Shown in pieces: positions 33,480 to 33,528 of a DNA stretch of 33,528 nucleotides. Within the stretch, counting starts at the first letter, position 1; each line of letters begins with the position of its first letter. The translations under genes were made by a program, and so were the position numbers. A model generated the notes under the pieces. The model made no database searches. It worked only from the letters and a program-made list of their open reading frames with translations, and was not told the origin of the DNA. Source of the DNA: Veillonella montpellierensis DSM 17217. GTDB taxonomy: Bacteria > Bacillota > Negativicutes > Veillonellales > Veillonellaceae. The stretch spans positions 1 to 33,528 of the forward strand of contig NZ_AUFY01000019.1 in NCBI RefSeq assembly GCF_000426745.1. Reading direction: 5' to 3'.

Positions 33480-33528
33480 TAGCGACAACAGATTTTTGAA
33501 AACTGAACAATATAAGGTAAACATTACT
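33480..33528 (+). other. rRNA operon leader, truncated by the window end
   Basis: TTTTTGAAAACTGAACAA (33494-33511) is the sequence commonly found in Firmicutes rRNA leaders shortly before 16S rRNA. With two strong promoters just upstream, a 16S gene most likely begins beyond 33528. No mature rRNA sequence is in the window. Confidence 0.6.

Overview
The window is AT-rich bacterial chromosome. The gene set suggests a member of the Negativicutes, most likely Veillonella or a close relative. The pointers are Firmicutes-style leaders (a T-box and an L10-type leader), TTGACA/TATAAT promoters with 17-bp spacers, and strong AGGAGG ribosome sites. An orphan aspartase and several short secreted or remnant genes also fit. 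The genus is an inference from gene content, not from any rRNA in the window.

Layout. 1-455: an intact tRNA-Val(UAC) with its terminator, followed by a decayed tandem copy of the same tRNA-terminator unit. 626-1868 (minus): a 42-residue remnant, a DarT1-associated-NADAR-like protein with no visible toxin partner, and a YnfA-family membrane protein. 2226-5966 (plus): a TroABCD-type metal ABC transporter whose promoter overlaps a Fur-box-like palindrome. 6147-10985 (minus): a five-gene NikABCDE/Cnt-type importer with a terminator-like hairpin between the binding protein and the permeases. 11238-11953 (minus): monocistronic rpsD. 12596-13575: a LysR regulator. 13596-14618: rplM-rpsI with its own promoter and leader. 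15010-15343: a small membrane protein. 15421-20341 (minus): ribose uptake and phosphorylation, rbsK-D-A-C-B.

20584-24256 (plus) is the most interesting transcription unit. A complete T-box leader precedes a three-gene ECF transporter. The first gene fuses a TrpP-like membrane (S) domain to an ECF ATPase; a second ATPase and the T component follow. The specifier loop reads best as TGG, and the T-box bulge base predicts a G73 discriminator. Both point to tRNA-Trp, so this looks like a tryptophan-starvation-controlled tryptophan importer.

24948-26041 holds a secreted protein and a truncated copy of its C-terminus. 26058-29633 is rpmG-secE-nusG-rplK-rplA-rplJ-rplL with internal RNA elements; it ends at a strong terminator and rpoBC does not follow. 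30477-31892 is aspartase (aspA). 31893-33528 is gene-poor. It carries two families of degenerate repeats and a strong terminator. It also holds a 32-codon remnant of a Cas10/Csm1 HD domain that keeps its promoter and RBS. Last come tandem promoters and leader sequence typical of an rRNA operon that must begin just beyond the window.
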